Shown here piece after piece: positions 50,012 to 61,143 of a DNA stretch of 64,000 nt (positions are counted from its first letter, which is position 1; every line of letters starts with the position of its first letter). A program made the translations under genes and the position numbers. The notes beneath the pieces were generated by a model, which was given only the letters and a program-made list of their open reading frames with translations, made no database searches and was not told the origin of the DNA. The stretch lies in contig NZ_OY829944.1 of assembly GCF_963556105.2 (NCBI RefSeq), positions 1 to 64,000 of the forward strand, given 5' to 3'. This DNA is from an uncultured Tolumonas sp. Its GTDB lineage: Bacteria; Pseudomonadota; Gammaproteobacteria; Enterobacterales; Aeromonadaceae.

Positions 50012-51373
50012 TTATTTACCGATACAAAACGACGAAAATATCCGCCCCAATAAATCATCGGCACTGAATGCACCGGTGATTTCACTCAAGGCTTCTTGGG
50101 CCATACGTAGTTCTTCGGCAACTAATTCCCCTGCGCGATACTCTTCCAGCTGGATCTTGGCTTCATCCAGGCGGGCAGAAGCGCGCTCAATGGCATCCAG
50201 ATGGCGGCGACGGGCAATAAAACCACCTTCCAGTGTGCTTTGAAACCCCATACAGGCTTTCAAGTGCTCACGCAGGGCATTCAGACCTAAACCGATCTTT
50301 GCCGAAATTGGATATACCGCATAACCATTCTCTTCGCTGACCGTCAGTGCTTCACCAGTCAGATCAGCTTTATTGCGGATCACGGTGATACCGAGGTTTT
50401 CTGGTAACCGATCAACAAAATCCGGCCAGATATCATGTGGGTTGCGGGCCTCGGTGGTGGTACCATCGACCATAAACAGCACACGATCCGCTTGTTCGAT
50501 TTCGGCCCAGGCGCGTTCGATACCGATTTTCTCTACGGTATCGGTGGTATCACGCAAACCGGCGGTATCAATGATATGCAGCGGCATACCATCCAGATGA
50601 ATGTGCTCACGCAAGACATCACGGGTGGTGCCGGCTATTTCGGTCACAATCGCCGATTCACGACCGGCTAGGGCATTGAGCAGACTCGATTTACCCGCAT
50701 TTGGCCGCCCAGCGATCACTACTTTCATGCCATCACGCAGTAATGCACCTTGGCGTGCTTCACGATTTACTTGCGCCAGATCATCCATCACGCCATACAG
50801 TGCATTGGCGATTTTGCCGTCGGAGAGAAAATCGATCTCTTCTTCCGGGAAATCAATCGCGGCTTCGACATAAATACGCAGGTTAGTTAGCGAACCGACC
50901 AACTGGTGGATGCGTTGTGAAAACTCGCCCTGCAGTGATTGCATTGCGGAACGAGCGGCCTGTTCGCTGGTGGCTTCGATCAGATCGGCAATCGCTTCCG
51001 CTTGCGCCAAATCGAGTTTGTCATTCATAAAGGCGCGTTCAGAAAACTCACCCGGACGGGCAAGACGCACGCCTGTAATGGTCAGAATCCGCTTTAGCAG
51101 CATATCGAGCACCACAGGGCCCCCGTGCCCCTGCAGTTCCAGTACATCTTCACCGGTGAAGCTGTACGGCGCTTTAAACAGCAAGGCGATACCTTGATCC
51201 AAGGCTTTACCGTCCGCATCACAAAATGGCAGCAGTTCCGCATGGCGAATTTTGGGGATCTTACCTAACACTTGTTCAGCCACCTGGCTGCTATGCGGGC
51301 CGGAAATACGCAGAATACCGATACCACCGCGTCCGGGTGGTGTGGCAAGCGCAACGATAGTATCTGTATACAT
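50012..51373 (-). CDS. mnmE: tRNA modification GTPase MnmE
   Basis: 453 residues from [20 protein letters not shown]. An in-frame ATG two codons earlier lies inside the AGAGA ribosome site, so 51373 is preferred; further upstream codons overlap a terminator. G1 [21 protein letters not shown]2 [11 protein letters not shown]3 [10 protein letters not shown]4 IRNKADLT, and the C-terminal CIGK with its Cys. Acts with MnmG on tRNA U34. Confidence 0.97.
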   Translation of the reverse strand: MYTDTIVALATPPGRGGIGILRISGPHSSQVAEQVLGKIPKIRHAELLPFCDADGKALDQGIALLFKAPYSFTGEDVLELQGHGGPVVLDMLLKRILTITGVRLARPGEFSERAFMNDKLDLAQAEAIADLIEATSEQAARSAMQSLQGEFSQRIHQLVGSLTNLRIYVEAAIDFPEEEIDFLSDGKIANALYGVMDDLAQVNREARQGALLRDGMKVVIAGRPNAGKSSLLNALAGRESAIVTEIAGTTRDVLREHIHLDGMPLHIIDTAGLRDTTDTVEKIGIERAWAEIEQADRVLFMVDGTTTEARNPHDIWPDFVDRLPENLGITVIRNKADLTGEALTVSEENGYAVYPISAKIGLGLNALREHLKACMGFQSTLEGGFIARRRHLDAIERASARLDEAKIQLEEYRAGELVAEELRMAQEALSEITGAFSADDLLGRIFSSFCIGK

Positions 51374-51430
51374 GAGCATTCTCTGAATAGCGTTCTTGAT
51401 GAAATTGTAATGAAAATTACGCGGAAAGCC

Positions 51431-51459
51431 GAATAAAAAGCCCCGCAAAGTGCGGGGCT
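51431..51459 (-). terminator. Terminator of the rpmH-rnpA-yidD-yidC unit
   Basis: On the minus strand AGCCCCGC (51459-51452), loop ACTTT, GCGGGGCT (51446-51439), then TTTTATTC. Confidence 0.85.
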
Positions 51460-51480
51460 CAAAGGTCAACCGGAAGAATA

Positions 51481-53133
51481 TTATTTCTTACGGGTATGCA
51501 GACCTTTTTTCTCCAGCTGACGGAAGATCAATGTCTGTTGAGTAATAGTCACGATGTTACTGACTACCCAGTACAGCGTCAGACCAGATGGGAACCACAG
51601 GAACATGAAAGTGAAGATGATTGGCATGAACTGCATCACTTTCTGCTGCATTGGGTCAGTAACTGTGGTTGGGCTCATCTTCTGGATATACCACATGGTG
51701 GCACCCATCAGCAGCGGCAACACGTAATACGGGTCTTTCACTGACAAGTCGATCAACCACAGTGCGAACGGCGCATGACGCAGCTCTACAGATTCCATCA
51801 GTGTCCAGTACAGTGCGATGAAGATTGGCATTTGTACTAACAGAGGGAAGCAGCCGCCCAGCGGGTTAACTTTCTCTTCTTTGTACAGCTCCATCATCGC
51901 CTGTGACATCTTCTGGCGATCATCACCCAGACGTTCACGTAGCGCAGTCAGTTTTGGCTGCAGCATACGCATTTTGGCCATTGAGGTGTATTGCGCTTTT
52001 GACAGCGGATACATACCACCACGGACAATCAGCGTGATCAGAATAATCGCCACACCCCAGTTACCAACTAAACCATGCAGGAACTGCAACAGTTTGAACA
52101 GCGGCTGTGCGATAAACCACAGATAACCGTAATCAACAGTCAGATCCAGATGCTGGGCAGTTGCAGCCATCTGATCTTGCAGTTTAGGACCAACCCACAG
52201 GCTAGTACCCACTACCGCTTCAGCGTTAGCAGCAACGGTGGTGATTGGCAGTTTAATACCGATGATGGCATCACCACTGTCTTTTACATCCGCATTCACA
52301 TTAACGGCTTTCGCATAAATGTGGTTTTGTGCGTCTGGTTTACCGGTCCAAGCAGCCACGAAGTAGTGTTGCAGCATACCGGCCCAACCGGCTGGCGTGG
52401 CAACGTCTAATTTGGCTTCATTGATGTTGCTGAACTTCACTTTTTCATAGCGGTGTTCGGCTGATGAATAGGCAGCACCATGGAACGCGCTGGACATCAT
52501 GCCTGGGCTGCTTTGTTGATCAGCCGGTGCGGCGATGGTTTGTTTCAGCTGGCCGTAGAACTGAACTTCCAGTGGCTGCGCAGAGGCGTTTTTCACCTGA
52601 TAATCAACGCCAACGGCATAGCTATCACGTTTCAGAACAAAACGTTTGGTGAAGATGTTGCCTTTGGCATCGGTGTATACCATTGGTACTACCAGTTCAT
52701 CTTTGCCATCAGCCAGTTTGAATTCAGTGCCGGTTGCGGTGTAAACAGGGCGGATCGCTTGATTATCAACACCATCACGACCAATCAGACCACTTTGCGC
52801 AATGTATTGGTGTTGTGGTTTTTTATCCAACAGCACAAATGGTTTATCAGAACCCTGCGTTTCCGTCTGTTTCAGCAATTTCGCTTCAACAATGTCACCA
52901 CCCAGCGTATCAACGGTCAGTTCCAGCACATCAGAACGCAGCGTCAGCAGTGCGTGTTTTGCATTGCCAGCTTCGTTTTGATTCGGAACATCACCACTGG
53001 ATGACACAGGAACAGAACTTTCCGCGGTCGCTGGGGCTGCAGGTTTCGGCGCCTTATCAACCATCCAGCTCTGCCAGAGCATGAAGGAGACCAGCAATAA
53101 GCCGATCAAGAGGAGATTACGTTGAGGTTGCAT
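51481..53133 (-). CDS. yidC: Membrane protein insertase YidC
   Basis: 550 residues: an N-terminal helix ([20 protein letters not shown]), a ~300-residue periplasmic beta-supersandwich domain, then the conserved five-helix insertase core ([20 protein letters not shown] with the hydrophilic-groove Arg, [40 protein letters not shown]). Starts 2 bp after yidD. It inserts and folds inner-membrane proteins, including subunit c of the ATP synthase encoded here. Confidence 0.97.
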   Translation of the reverse strand: MQPQRNLLLIGLLLVSFMLWQSWMVDKAPKPAAPATAESSVPVSSSGDVPNQNEAGNAKHALLTLRSDVLELTVDTLGGDIVEAKLLKQTETQGSDKPFVLLDKKPQHQYIAQSGLIGRDGVDNQAIRPVYTATGTEFKLADGKDELVVPMVYTDAKGNIFTKRFVLKRDSYAVGVDYQVKNASAQPLEVQFYGQLKQTIAAPADQQSSPGMMSSAFHGAAYSSAEHRYEKVKFSNINEAKLDVATPAGWAGMLQHYFVAAWTGKPDAQNHIYAKAVNVNADVKDSGDAIIGIKLPITTVAANAEAVVGTSLWVGPKLQDQMAATAQHLDLTVDYGYLWFIAQPLFKLLQFLHGLVGNWGVAIILITLIVRGGMYPLSKAQYTSMAKMRMLQPKLTALRERLGDDRQKMSQAMMELYKEEKVNPLGGCFPLLVQMPIFIALYWTLMESVELRHAPFALWLIDLSVKDPYYVLPLLMGATMWYIQKMSPTTVTDPMQQKVMQFMPIIFTFMFLWFPSGLTLYWVVSNIVTITQQTLIFRQLEKKGLHTRKK

Positions 53134-53135
53134 AG

Positions 53136-53393
53136 TTATTTTCTTCGCTTCGATTGCTGAGGTTGCGGAACCGGATCATGGCCGCCTGAATGTAAAGGGT
53201 GACATTTTAATAGACGTTTGCCACCTAACCAAATGCCTTTTATGAGACCGTGCAGGCAAATTGCATCAATCATGTATTGAGAACAGCTTGGTGTAAAGCG
53301 GCAACGTGGACCAAGAAGCGGACTAATGACCCACTGATAGACTCTTATGAGTGCAACGACTAGCCATTGCTGCGGCGTGCGAGGGTGCGCCAT
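53136..53393 (-). CDS. yidD: Membrane protein insertion efficiency factor YidD
   Basis: 85 residues with the family core [31 protein letters not shown] and the three conserved Cys (GPRC, TPSC, KCHP). It overlaps the end of rnpA by 34 bp and abuts yidC, as in most Gammaproteobacteria. Confidence 0.95.
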   Translation of the reverse strand: MAHPRTPQQWLVVALIRVYQWVISPLLGPRCRFTPSCSQYMIDAICLHGLIKGIWLGGKRLLKCHPLHSGGHDPVPQPQQSKRRK

Positions 53394-53719
53394 AGCTTAT
53401 CCAGTAGTTGTGATAAATCGGGGTTTTCTAATCCACGCACAGGTGCTTTAGCGATCACCACAATATCAATCGGCGGTAATTCGTGTTGATGTAAGCGAAA
53501 GCTTTCTCTGATCTGACGTTTTATGCGGTTACGCCATACGGCACGTTTGAGTGCTTTTTTCGGTATAGCTAAACCTAAACGCGGATGCGTCAGTTCATTA
53601 CGAATTGCTAACAGAGTGAGATGAGGCGAAGAGGCTCGCACTGGTTGCGCGAAGACTTTTTGAAAAGTGTCGGGAGTTAACAGACGTAACTCCCGAGGAA
53701 AGGTTACTTGCTTGACCAT
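53360..53719 (-). CDS. rnpA: Ribonuclease P protein component
   Basis: 119 residues. The basic RNR motif region is [29 protein letters not shown]. It binds RNase P RNA for tRNA 5' processing. The ATG at 53719 overlaps the rpmH stop by one base. Confidence 0.96.
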   Translation of the reverse strand: MVKQVTFPRELRLLTPDTFQKVFAQPVRASSPHLTLLAIRNELTHPRLGLAIPKKALKRAVWRNRIKRQIRESFRLHQHELPPIDIVVIAKAPVRGLENPDLSQLLDKLWRTLARRSNG

Positions 53720-53856
53720 TAAACAGTGGTCAGACGAGCGCGACCTTTAGCGCGGCGAGCAGCCAGAACTTTGCGGCCACCGACTGTTGCCATACGAGAA
53801 CGGAAACCGTGGTTACGAGCACGTTTCAGTACTGAAGGTTGGAAAGTACGTTTCAT
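53719..53856 (-). CDS. rpmH: 50S ribosomal protein L34
   Basis: 45 residues from [20 protein letters not shown]; extremely basic, with the canonical [15 protein letters not shown] block. First gene of the leftward unit. Confidence 0.97.
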   Translation of the reverse strand: MKRTFQPSVLKRARNHGFRSRMATVGGRKVLAARRAKGRARLTTV

Positions 53857-54042
53857 AGCTATAATCCGTGAATTAACTGTACAGATTTGATGCTGTCGCC
53901 TACCGACGCGCCGATATAATGGCGAAAACATCAATTCAAAGAGGCGGGATTTTAAACAGATAACGGCTACACGTCAATCGGCCAGCGAATCAATAACTGG
54001 CAGAGCAGACAGGTAAAGTTGTCGTTTTATCTCGATCCTCAC

Positions 54043-54075
54043 AAAAATCGCCACGATCCATTAAAGATCGCGGCG
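54043..54075 (-). terminator. Terminator of the lplT-aas fusion gene
   Basis: On the minus strand CGCCGCGATC (54075-54066), 7-nt loop, GATCGTGGCG (54058-54049; one G-U pair), then ATTTTTG. It starts 34 bp after the stop. Confidence 0.75.
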
Positions 54076-54109
54076 GGCGATTATATCGGTTTATGCCTAT
54101 CTAGCAAGA

Positions 54110-57100
54110 TCACTCTGCCTGATCTTGCATCACTCTTTGTAATGTGACCTGTTTGGCGCGGCCAAAATCCGTTTTGCCGGAACCCAGTTTGGGCAATTGT
54201 TCCAGCACTAGGATCTGCGTTGGCAGCAACAACGGGTTACAACCGTGTGCCAGCATGGCTTTTTTCAGCTCATTAATATCCAAAGCGACGGTGGTCAGTA
54301 ATACGATTTGTTCGCCTTTTTTGGCATCTGGTATGTTTACGGCGATCACTTCGGTTTCCTCCAATAAGGCTTGTTGTACCGCAAGCTCTACCGCACCGAG
54401 ACTGATCATTTCACCGCCAACTTTGGCAAACCGCGAATACCGATCGACGATAGTTAAGAAACCATCTTCATCCAGATGACCTTTGTCACCAGTCACGTAC
54501 CACCGGCTACCATCGATCTCTTTTATCACACTGGCGGTTTTTTCCGGGTTATTCAGATAACCTTGCATGACTTGTGGCCCACCGATCAGGATCATGCCAT
54601 CACTGCCGGTTGGCAATTCCGCCAGTGTGATTGGATCAACGATCCGTACATTCGAGCCCGGCAGTGGCATGCCAACCGTGCCATGTTTGCTGCCAATTTG
54701 CAGATCCCAATACTGAGTATCCAGACAGTCAGGCAGATTGACACTGGCGACCGGTGTGGTTTCGGTGGCGCCGTAACCTTCCAAAATGTGTTTATTAAAA
54801 CGGGTCAGAAACGCTTCACGGACTGCCGGATTCAGTTTTTCTGCGCCGGCCACCACAATGCGTAAGCTTTCCATCATCAATGGATGCACTTTCGGGTGTT
54901 TGGCATATAAACGGAAGAAGGTGGAGGTGCCGCATAAAATGGTGGCACGGTATTGCGCAATACTCTTTGCGACACCCACGGCATCGGTCGGGTCGGCGTG
55001 GCACACCATCGGAATACCTTCAATCAGCGGCATAAACTGGTTTACCGTCAGACCAAAAGCATGGAACAGCGGCAGACAAGACATCAAGACATCCTGTTCT
55101 TGTGTGTTCACCACATCAGAGATCTGTTTCAGGTTCGCCATAATATTCTGATGGCTGAGCATGACGCCTTTCGGTAAACCTTCGCTGCCACTGGAAAATA
55201 AGATCGCGGCAGTTTGCTGACTATCATGTGTATGGTTACAGACTCGTTTCAAGATACGGGTTGGCAGTAGACGGATGGCCAGCCAGCGCCAGAACGATTC
55301 ATTGAAGTGGATTTCACTGCGCAGATCTTCCAAATAAACAATGTGTTTACTTTGTAAGACAGTAATGACATCGCCATTTTTCTTTTCCAACCGTTCAATG
55401 AAACGGCGCGACGTGTAAATAGTGCGGATGTTTGCTTGTTCAATTGCGGTGTTCAGCGCTGCTTCATTGGCAGTGTAGTTGAGATTAACAATAGTTTTAC
55501 CAGCCAGTAGCGTGGCCATGTTACATAACACACCGCCGGTGCTGGTTGGCAGTAAGAGGCCAACATTTTGTTCTGGGCTTAAACGGTGGATGCGACGCGA
55601 CAAACACCAGGCAGCGGCTAAAGCTTTATCCGCTGTTAGTGGGGCTGAGATACCATCCGCCAGTGATAGTTTGCGACGTTCACCTTTTTTAACGCTACTG
55701 ATCCAGGCATTAGTCAGCGTTGGCAAATTTTCTACGTGTTTTTGCCACGATTGCACAGAGAGATCGAAAACCCGTTTTTTGATAGTAACGGCGCTGCTGT
55801 CTTTCGGTTGTGGCTGGCCAAATGCCACGATAATTTCACGGTAATAACCGCTACGACGCAGCGTTTTTAATTTGTTGGATGAGCGGGAAAATTGACTGCC
55901 CCACAGGCCGCGCAGATAAAACGGCACAATCACCACATCATCATTGGCTTGTTTACAGGCCAATTCAAAACCACGGCGGAATTCGCCCAGATGACCGTTG
56001 CGGCTAATGGAACCTTCCGGGAACAGGCAAACCACTTCGCCTTGATTTAGCAGGTCACTGATGGTTTCCAGCGAACGGCGGCTGGCAGTATTGGCAATCG
56101 GCACACAACCGTACAAACGGAATAACCATTTCAGGTATTTGTGTTCATAGATACTTTTGATCATGACAAAACGGACTGGGCGTGGGCTGGCGATTTGTAC
56201 AATCGCCCAGTCGATCCAGCTGACATGATTACCCAGCAGTAGCACTCCACCGGTAGCAGGAATGTTCTGGATACCCTGAATATCGACCTTATACCGCTGG
56301 CTGAGCAGACTTTGTGCGATAAAACGCAGCAAAGTTTGTGGCATTTTACGGATGGTATAGATGCAACCTAATACCGTTACGCCAGCCATCAGATACAGCA
56401 GATGTTTACCATCAAAACCAAAGTGTGCGAAAACCACGGTTAAGATCAGGAAAGAAAGCATGGCAATGTTCTGGAACAGGTTGTTACCGGCGATCACCTT
56501 ACCGAGTTCATCTTCCCGACTGTGGAATTGGATCAGCGCATTCAGCGGCACGATAAACATACCGCCCGCGGTGCCAATCAACAGAAAATCGAGGGCATAC
56601 AGCGTGGTGCTGGTAAATTGTGGCAGCATCACCAGGCCGGCAGCCACGCCGACAATACCAACGGGTATCAAGCTGGTGGCAATATAATTACGTGATAATC
56701 GTGCGGCTAATGTTGAACCCAGAGCAATACCAAGGCCAGTACACGCCAGCACACCTTGTAATACCAGTGTGTTTTCAATGCCTGCCGCTTGTTTGGCAAA
56801 TGCAGGGAAGGCAGCTAGTAATACCTGACCCACGGCCCAAAACAGTGATAATCCGAGCACCGACAAACGAATGACATCACGATCTAAGACGGGGGCCAGT
56901 TCTTTCTTAAATTGGTCTATTTTTACACTATTTTGCCAGTCAAATGCTGGTAGCGGTTGTGGATGTTCCAGGGTTGGCAAGCGATATAACAGTAATAACT
57001 CTAGAACGGTGCAACCCACCAGCATCCAGCCTGCTGGCGCCAATGATTGCAAGATCGGGCCACTTTGTTTGGAACCGGTCGGGAACCACAATTCAAACAC

Positions 57101-57580
57101 TATGGTGAACGCCACGGTACCCGCCAAAATAGCGATAATAGAGACGGCCTGCACCGCGCCATTTGCTTCCGCCAGATGGTTTTTACCAAACAACGCCTGG
57201 ATATAACCGTATTTCGCGGGCGAATAAAACGTGGCCTGCACGGCGAGCAAGAAAGTCATGGTAAACGCCGGCCAAAACCAGCCTTGGTAATAACAAAGCG
57301 TGATTGCCAGCGTCAGACCCACCGCGATCCAAGCGGATAAGCGCATGACTTTATCTTTCGGGTATTTATCGGAGCAGAATCCGGCGGGAGCAAAAAAGGC
57401 AATGAATGGCAGCAGAATCAGCGCATTCACAATCGCGGTCAGGATCACCTGTTGCGAGCCGTCATAAATCTTAAAAACGGTATTCTGAATGATAATTTTA
57501 TGCCCGAGATCGACAAAGGCATTCATAAAGCCGGCCAGCAGAAAGGCGAGGGCGCCACGCTGACTAAGTAATTTGAACAT
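54110..57580 (-). CDS. aas: Fused lysophospholipid transporter (LplT-like) - acyltransferase - acyl-ACP synthetase (Aas-like)
   Basis: 1156 residues from ATG 57580, where the MFS helices begin (MFKLLSQRGALAFLLAGFMN). Residues ~1-410 are a 12-helix major-facilitator domain like LplT, which flips lysophospholipids inward. Residues ~430-640 are a PlsC acyltransferase: GNHVSWIDWA (HxxxxD) and CLFPEGSISRNG. Residues ~670-1150 are an AMP-forming adenylation domain (FSSGSEGLPKGVMLSHQNI, GYGATETTPVASVN, YVTGDKGHLDEDG). In E. coli these are two proteins; here uptake and re-acylation of lyso-PE are on one chain. Divergent from the HTH regulator. Confidence 0.92.
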   Translation of the reverse strand: MFKLLSQRGALAFLLAGFMNAFVDLGHKIIIQNTVFKIYDGSQQVILTAIVNALILLPFIAFFAPAGFCSDKYPKDKVMRLSAWIAVGLTLAITLCYYQGWFWPAFTMTFLLAVQATFYSPAKYGYIQALFGKNHLAEANGAVQAVSIIAILAGTVAFTIVFELWFPTGSKQSGPILQSLAPAGWMLVGCTVLELLLLYRLPTLEHPQPLPAFDWQNSVKIDQFKKELAPVLDRDVIRLSVLGLSLFWAVGQVLLAAFPAFAKQAAGIENTLVLQGVLACTGLGIALGSTLAARLSRNYIATSLIPVGIVGVAAGLVMLPQFTSTTLYALDFLLIGTAGGMFIVPLNALIQFHSREDELGKVIAGNNLFQNIAMLSFLILTVVFAHFGFDGKHLLYLMAGVTVLGCIYTIRKMPQTLLRFIAQSLLSQRYKVDIQGIQNIPATGGVLLLGNHVSWIDWAIVQIASPRPVRFVMIKSIYEHKYLKWLFRLYGCVPIANTASRRSLETISDLLNQGEVVCLFPEGSISRNGHLGEFRRGFELACKQANDDVVIVPFYLRGLWGSQFSRSSNKLKTLRRSGYYREIIVAFGQPQPKDSSAVTIKKRVFDLSVQSWQKHVENLPTLTNAWISSVKKGERRKLSLADGISAPLTADKALAAAWCLSRRIHRLSPEQNVGLLLPTSTGGVLCNMATLLAGKTIVNLNYTANEAALNTAIEQANIRTIYTSRRFIERLEKKNGDVITVLQSKHIVYLEDLRSEIHFNESFWRWLAIRLLPTRILKRVCNHTHDSQQTAAILFSSGSEGLPKGVMLSHQNIMANLKQISDVVNTQEQDVLMSCLPLFHAFGLTVNQFMPLIEGIPMVCHADPTDAVGVAKSIAQYRATILCGTSTFFRLYAKHPKVHPLMMESLRIVVAGAEKLNPAVREAFLTRFNKHILEGYGATETTPVASVNLPDCLDTQYWDLQIGSKHGTVGMPLPGSNVRIVDPITLAELPTGSDGMILIGGPQVMQGYLNNPEKTASVIKEIDGSRWYVTGDKGHLDEDGFLTIVDRYSRFAKVGGEMISLGAVELAVQQALLEETEVIAVNIPDAKKGEQIVLLTTVALDINELKKAMLAHGCNPLLLPTQILVLEQLPKLGSGKTDFGRAKQVTLQRVMQDQAE

Positions 57581-57718
57581 GAGGAAGTCCTGATTTCCAC
57601 CTAACAGATAACTATATCGTGAATAATAGTATCGTTTTTTACAAATGGAATTCGCCTTGTTGCGTCTGTTACACCTCATGGTATTGTTAAATAATACTTT
57701 ATCGTGATAGAGAGTTTT

Positions 57719-58474
57719 ATGAGTCAGACCAATAGCCTGTTACTGGCCTTAAAAAAACAGTTACGGGCACAGGGGAAAACTTATGCTGATGTTGCCCAGT
57801 TACTGGATTTAAGTGAAGCATCGGTTAAACGGTTGTTTGCCAGTCAAAGTTTTACGCTGCAACGACTGGAGCAGTTGTGTGACTGGTTGCAAATTGAATT
57901 TTCCGAGCTGATGCAACAGGCACAACAACAACCGCAACTGACTCAGCTTACGTTGCAACAGGAACAGGATATTGCCGCTGATCAATTACTGTTGCTGGTG
58001 GCGGTGAGTGTGATTAACGGCTTCTCGTTTCAGGATCTGCTCTCGCACTATGCGCTGACTGAATCGGAGTGTATACGTAAGCTGGCAGCACTTGATCGAC
58101 TGAAGATCATCGACCTGCTACCCGGCAACCGGATCCGCCTACGTCTGGCAACGCATTTCAGCTGGTTACCGGATGGCCCGATCCAGCGCTTTTTCCTGCA
58201 GCGGGTACAGCAGGATTTTTTCCAATCCCGCTTTGATAAAGAGACCGAAAAATTATTGGTATTAAATGGCCTGCTTTGCAGCAGCAGTAACCGTGAATTA
58301 CAACAGCTCATGGCGCGTTGGGCGCGGGAATTCAGTGAATTGACGCGTGGTGATCGCAGCTTAAATATGGAAGAAAAACACGGAACCACACTGGTATTGG
58401 CGGTGCGGCAGTGGCGACATGCGCTATTTGACGAGATCAGTCGATCCACAGTGCGTAACGTTGTGGATAAATAG
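57719..58474 (+). CDS. HTH (XRE-type) transcriptional regulator
   Basis: 251 residues from ATG 57719 with AGAGAG upstream. N-terminal HTH about residues 8-60 (GKTYADVAQLLDLSEASVKR, LFASQSFTLQRLEQLCDWL); the remaining ~190 residues are unassigned helices. It lies 138 bp from the divergent aas fusion and may control it. Its last codons contain a perfect DnaA box, so its 3' end is part of the dnaA regulatory region. Confidence 0.85.
   Translation: MSQTNSLLLALKKQLRAQGKTYADVAQLLDLSEASVKRLFASQSFTLQRLEQLCDWLQIEFSELMQQAQQQPQLTQLTLQQEQDIAADQLLLLVAVSVINGFSFQDLLSHYALTESECIRKLAALDRLKIIDLLPGNRIRLRLATHFSWLPDGPIQRFFLQRVQQDFFQSRFDKETEKLLVLNGLLCSSSNRELQQLMARWAREFSELTRGDRSLNMEEKHGTTLVLAVRQWRHALFDEISRSTVRNVVDK
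58462..58470 (-). promoter_or_regulatory. DnaA box in the dnaA upstream region (within the regulator's last codons)
   Basis: TGTGGATAA, perfect consensus in reverse, encoding part of Val-Asp-Lys of the preceding gene. Confidence 0.75.
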
Positions 58475-58501
58475 TGTGCAAATAACCATGATATCCCACC
58501 A

Positions 58502-58510
58502 TTATCCACA
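58502..58510 (+). promoter_or_regulatory. DnaA box in the dnaA promoter region
   Basis: TTATCCACA, perfect consensus, 116 bp before dnaA. With the box at 58462 it forms an inverted pair 40 bp apart. Several GATC sites follow (58524-58571). Confidence 0.8.
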
Positions 58511-58625
58511 AAACTGCGCACATGATCTGCAATGATTGTGAAGATCCTGCGAACAAGATCTGGAGATCGATCCGGAAAAAGAGGTAAAATCAAAGGTCTT
58601 ATAAATGATCAGACAGGGGTGAAAA

Positions 58626-60017
58626 GTGACCGCTTCGCTATGGCAGCAATGCCTGACTCGGCTACAGGAAGAATTACCATCCGGTGAATTCGGCTTGTGG
58701 ATCCGGCCGCTTCAGGCAGAGTTCGGTGATCGTTCGCTGACCCTGTATGCCGCTAACCGGTTTATTCTCGACTGGGTACGCGACAAGTATCTGTTACGCA
58801 TCAATAGTCTGTTCACTGAGATCTGTGGTGCGGATGCCCCGACTCTGCATTTTGCCGTGGGGCGTCGTCCAACGGCGCCAGCTCCGGCCGCACAAGCTTA
58901 TCCGGCAACGGCTCCGGCCGCTGACGTGCGCAGTGAGCCGGCGATCACGGTGCCGTCTTGGGTTAGCAAACAAGATGCAGTACCGGAGATCAACCACAAG
59001 AGCAACATCAACGAAACCTACAACTTCGTCAATTTCGTGGAAGGTAAATCGAACCAGCTGGCGTTGGCGGCAGCCCATCAGGTGGCGGAAAATCCGGGTG
59101 GCGCATATAACCCGTTATTCCTATATGGTGGCACGGGTTTGGGTAAGACTCATTTGCTGCATGCTGTGGGCAATGGGATTCGGGCGCGTAAGCCGAATGC
59201 CAAAGTGATCTACATGCAGTCTGAGCGTTTTGTGCAGGATATGGTCAAAGCACTGCAGAATAACGCGATCCAGGAATTCCAACGTTATTACCGCAGCGTC
59301 GATGCGCTGTTAATCGACGATATTCAGTTTTTCGCCAAGAAAGAGCGTTCTCAGGAAGAGTTCTTCCATACGTTCAATGCGTTACTGGAAGGTAATCAGC
59401 AAATAATTCTCACCTCCGACCGTTATCCGAAAGAAATTGACGGGGTGGAAGATCGCCTGAAATCCCGTTTCGGCTGGGGTTTAACCATTGCTATTGAACC
59501 GCCAGAGCTGGAAACCCGCGTGGCGATTCTGATGCGCAAAGCCGAAGAGAATAAAATTCATCTGCCGCACGAAGTGGCGTTTTTCATTGCCAAACGATTG
59601 CGTTCAAATGTGCGTGAGCTGGAAGGGGCGTTGAATCGTGTGATCGCGAATGCCCGTTTTACTGGCAAACCCATCAACATCGATTTTGTACGTGAAGCAC
59701 TACGTGACATGCTGGCGTTGCAGGAAAAGCTGGTCACCATTGATAATATTCAGAAAACCGTGGCTGAATATTACAAAATCAAAGTGGCGGATCTGCTGTC
59801 CAAGCGTCGCTCCCGTTCCGTGGCGCGTCCGCGTCAGTTGGCCATGGCACTGGCGAAAGAGCTGACCAACCACAGCTTACCGGAAATCGGTGATGCATTT
59901 GGTGGCCGTGACCACACCACCGTGCTGCATGCTTGCCGTAAAATCGCAGAGCTTCGTGAAGAGAGTAACGATATTAAAGAAGATTACTCGAATCTGATCC
60001 GAACCCTTTCCTCTTAA
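58626..60017 (+). CDS. dnaA: Chromosomal replication initiator DnaA
   Basis: 463 residues. GTG start, as in E. coli dnaA, with AGGGG upstream. Domain [21 protein letters not shown]; a short Ala/Pro linker; AAA+ domain with Walker A GGTGLGKT (168-175) and Walker [10 protein letters not shown]; domain IV with the DnaA-box-binding helix [19 protein letters not shown]. Two DnaA boxes upstream imply autoregulation. oriC lies 21.7 kb to the left. Confidence 0.98.
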   Translation: MTASLWQQCLTRLQEELPSGEFGLWIRPLQAEFGDRSLTLYAANRFILDWVRDKYLLRINSLFTEICGADAPTLHFAVGRRPTAPAPAAQAYPATAPAADVRSEPAITVPSWVSKQDAVPEINHKSNINETYNFVNFVEGKSNQLALAAAHQVAENPGGAYNPLFLYGGTGLGKTHLLHAVGNGIRARKPNAKVIYMQSERFVQDMVKALQNNAIQEFQRYYRSVDALLIDDIQFFAKKERSQEEFFHTFNALLEGNQQIILTSDRYPKEIDGVEDRLKSRFGWGLTIAIEPPELETRVAILMRKAEENKIHLPHEVAFFIAKRLRSNVRELEGALNRVIANARFTGKPINIDFVREALRDMLALQEKLVTIDNIQKTVAEYYKIKVADLLSKRRSRSVARPRQLAMALAKELTNHSLPEIGDAFGGRDHTTVLHACRKIAELREESNDIKEDYSNLIRTLSS

Positions 60018-60034
60018 AGCAGGAGATACCGTCC

Positions 60035-61138
60035 ATGCAATTTTCCATTAGTCGCGACAGTCTGCTGCGACCATTGCAATTAGTATCCGGTTCTATTGGC
60101 GGGCGCCCAACGCTGCCGATTTTAAGTAACGTATTATTGAATGTCACTGAACAACGCCTGTCGCTGACCGGTACCGATCTGGAAGTGGAAATGATTGGTT
60201 TGGTGCCATTAAATGGCGCAGTAGTAGCGGGTAACATCACCACGCCGGCGCGCAAACTGCTGGATATTTGTCGTGGTCTGCCAGATGGTTCACAGCTCGA
60301 CTTTGTGCTGGAAGGTGAGCGCTTGATTTTACGCTCTGGTCGCAGTCGTTATTCTTTATCAACTTTGCCAGCGGCAGATTACCCGAATATTGAAGAGTGG
60401 AATTCGGTATTAGAGTTTGACATCAGCCAGCAAGAGTTAAAACGCCTGATGGACGCCACGCAGTTTTCCATGGCCAGTCAGGATGTGCGTTTTTACTTAA
60501 ACGGTATGTTGTTTGAAACCAGTGGTTCTGGCTTGCGGACGGTAGGCACCGATGGTCACCGTCTGGCCACCTGTCGCCGTGAGGTGTTAAACGAAGCACA
60601 AGCTGACCATCAGGTGATCTTGCCACGTAAAGGGGTGCTCGAACTTGCCCGTTTGCTGGAAAATGATGATCGTCCGATCCGTTTACAAATCGGTTTGAAC
60701 AATCTGCGTGCGGAAGCGGAAGGGTTTATTTTCACCTCAAAACTGGTCGATGGCCGTTTCCCGGATTATCGCCGCGTGTTCCCGCGCCAGAGTGACAAAA
60801 TTCTGATCGCCGAACGTGAATTGCTGAAACAGGCTTTCTCACGAGCGGCGATCCTGTCCAATGAAAAATTCCGTGGCGTGCGTTTGCATCTCACCACCAA
60901 CCTGCTGCATATCACCGCCAACAATCCTGAGCAGGAAGAAGCCGAAGAGCTGATTGATGTGCAATATGACGGCCCTGAAATGGAAGTCGGATTTAACGTC
61001 TCCTATGTGCTCGACGTGCTGAATGCGTTAAAATGTGAGCAGGTGAAATGGTATCTGACCGACGCAAACAGCAGTGCGTTGGTGGAAGATGCCAACAATG
61101 ACGATGCGCAATATGTCGTCATGCCGATGCGTCTATAG
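60035..61138 (+). CDS. dnaN: DNA polymerase III sliding clamp beta
   Basis: 367 residues, three repeated clamp folds. Start MQFSISRDSLLRPLQLVSGS; ends with the conserved YVVMPMRL clamp C-terminus. 17 bp after dnaA with AGGAG. Confidence 0.98.
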   Translation: MQFSISRDSLLRPLQLVSGSIGGRPTLPILSNVLLNVTEQRLSLTGTDLEVEMIGLVPLNGAVVAGNITTPARKLLDICRGLPDGSQLDFVLEGERLILRSGRSRYSLSTLPAADYPNIEEWNSVLEFDISQQELKRLMDATQFSMASQDVRFYLNGMLFETSGSGLRTVGTDGHRLATCRREVLNEAQADHQVILPRKGVLELARLLENDDRPIRLQIGLNNLRAEAEGFIFTSKLVDGRFPDYRRVFPRQSDKILIAERELLKQAFSRAAILSNEKFRGVRLHLTTNLLHITANNPEQEEAEELIDVQYDGPEMEVGFNVSYVLDVLNALKCEQVKWYLTDANSSALVEDANNDDAQYVVMPMRL

Positions 61139-61143
61139 TTCGC

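Noticed and set aside
52480..53004. 174-residue plus-strand open frame
   Set aside because: Antisense shadow of yidC.
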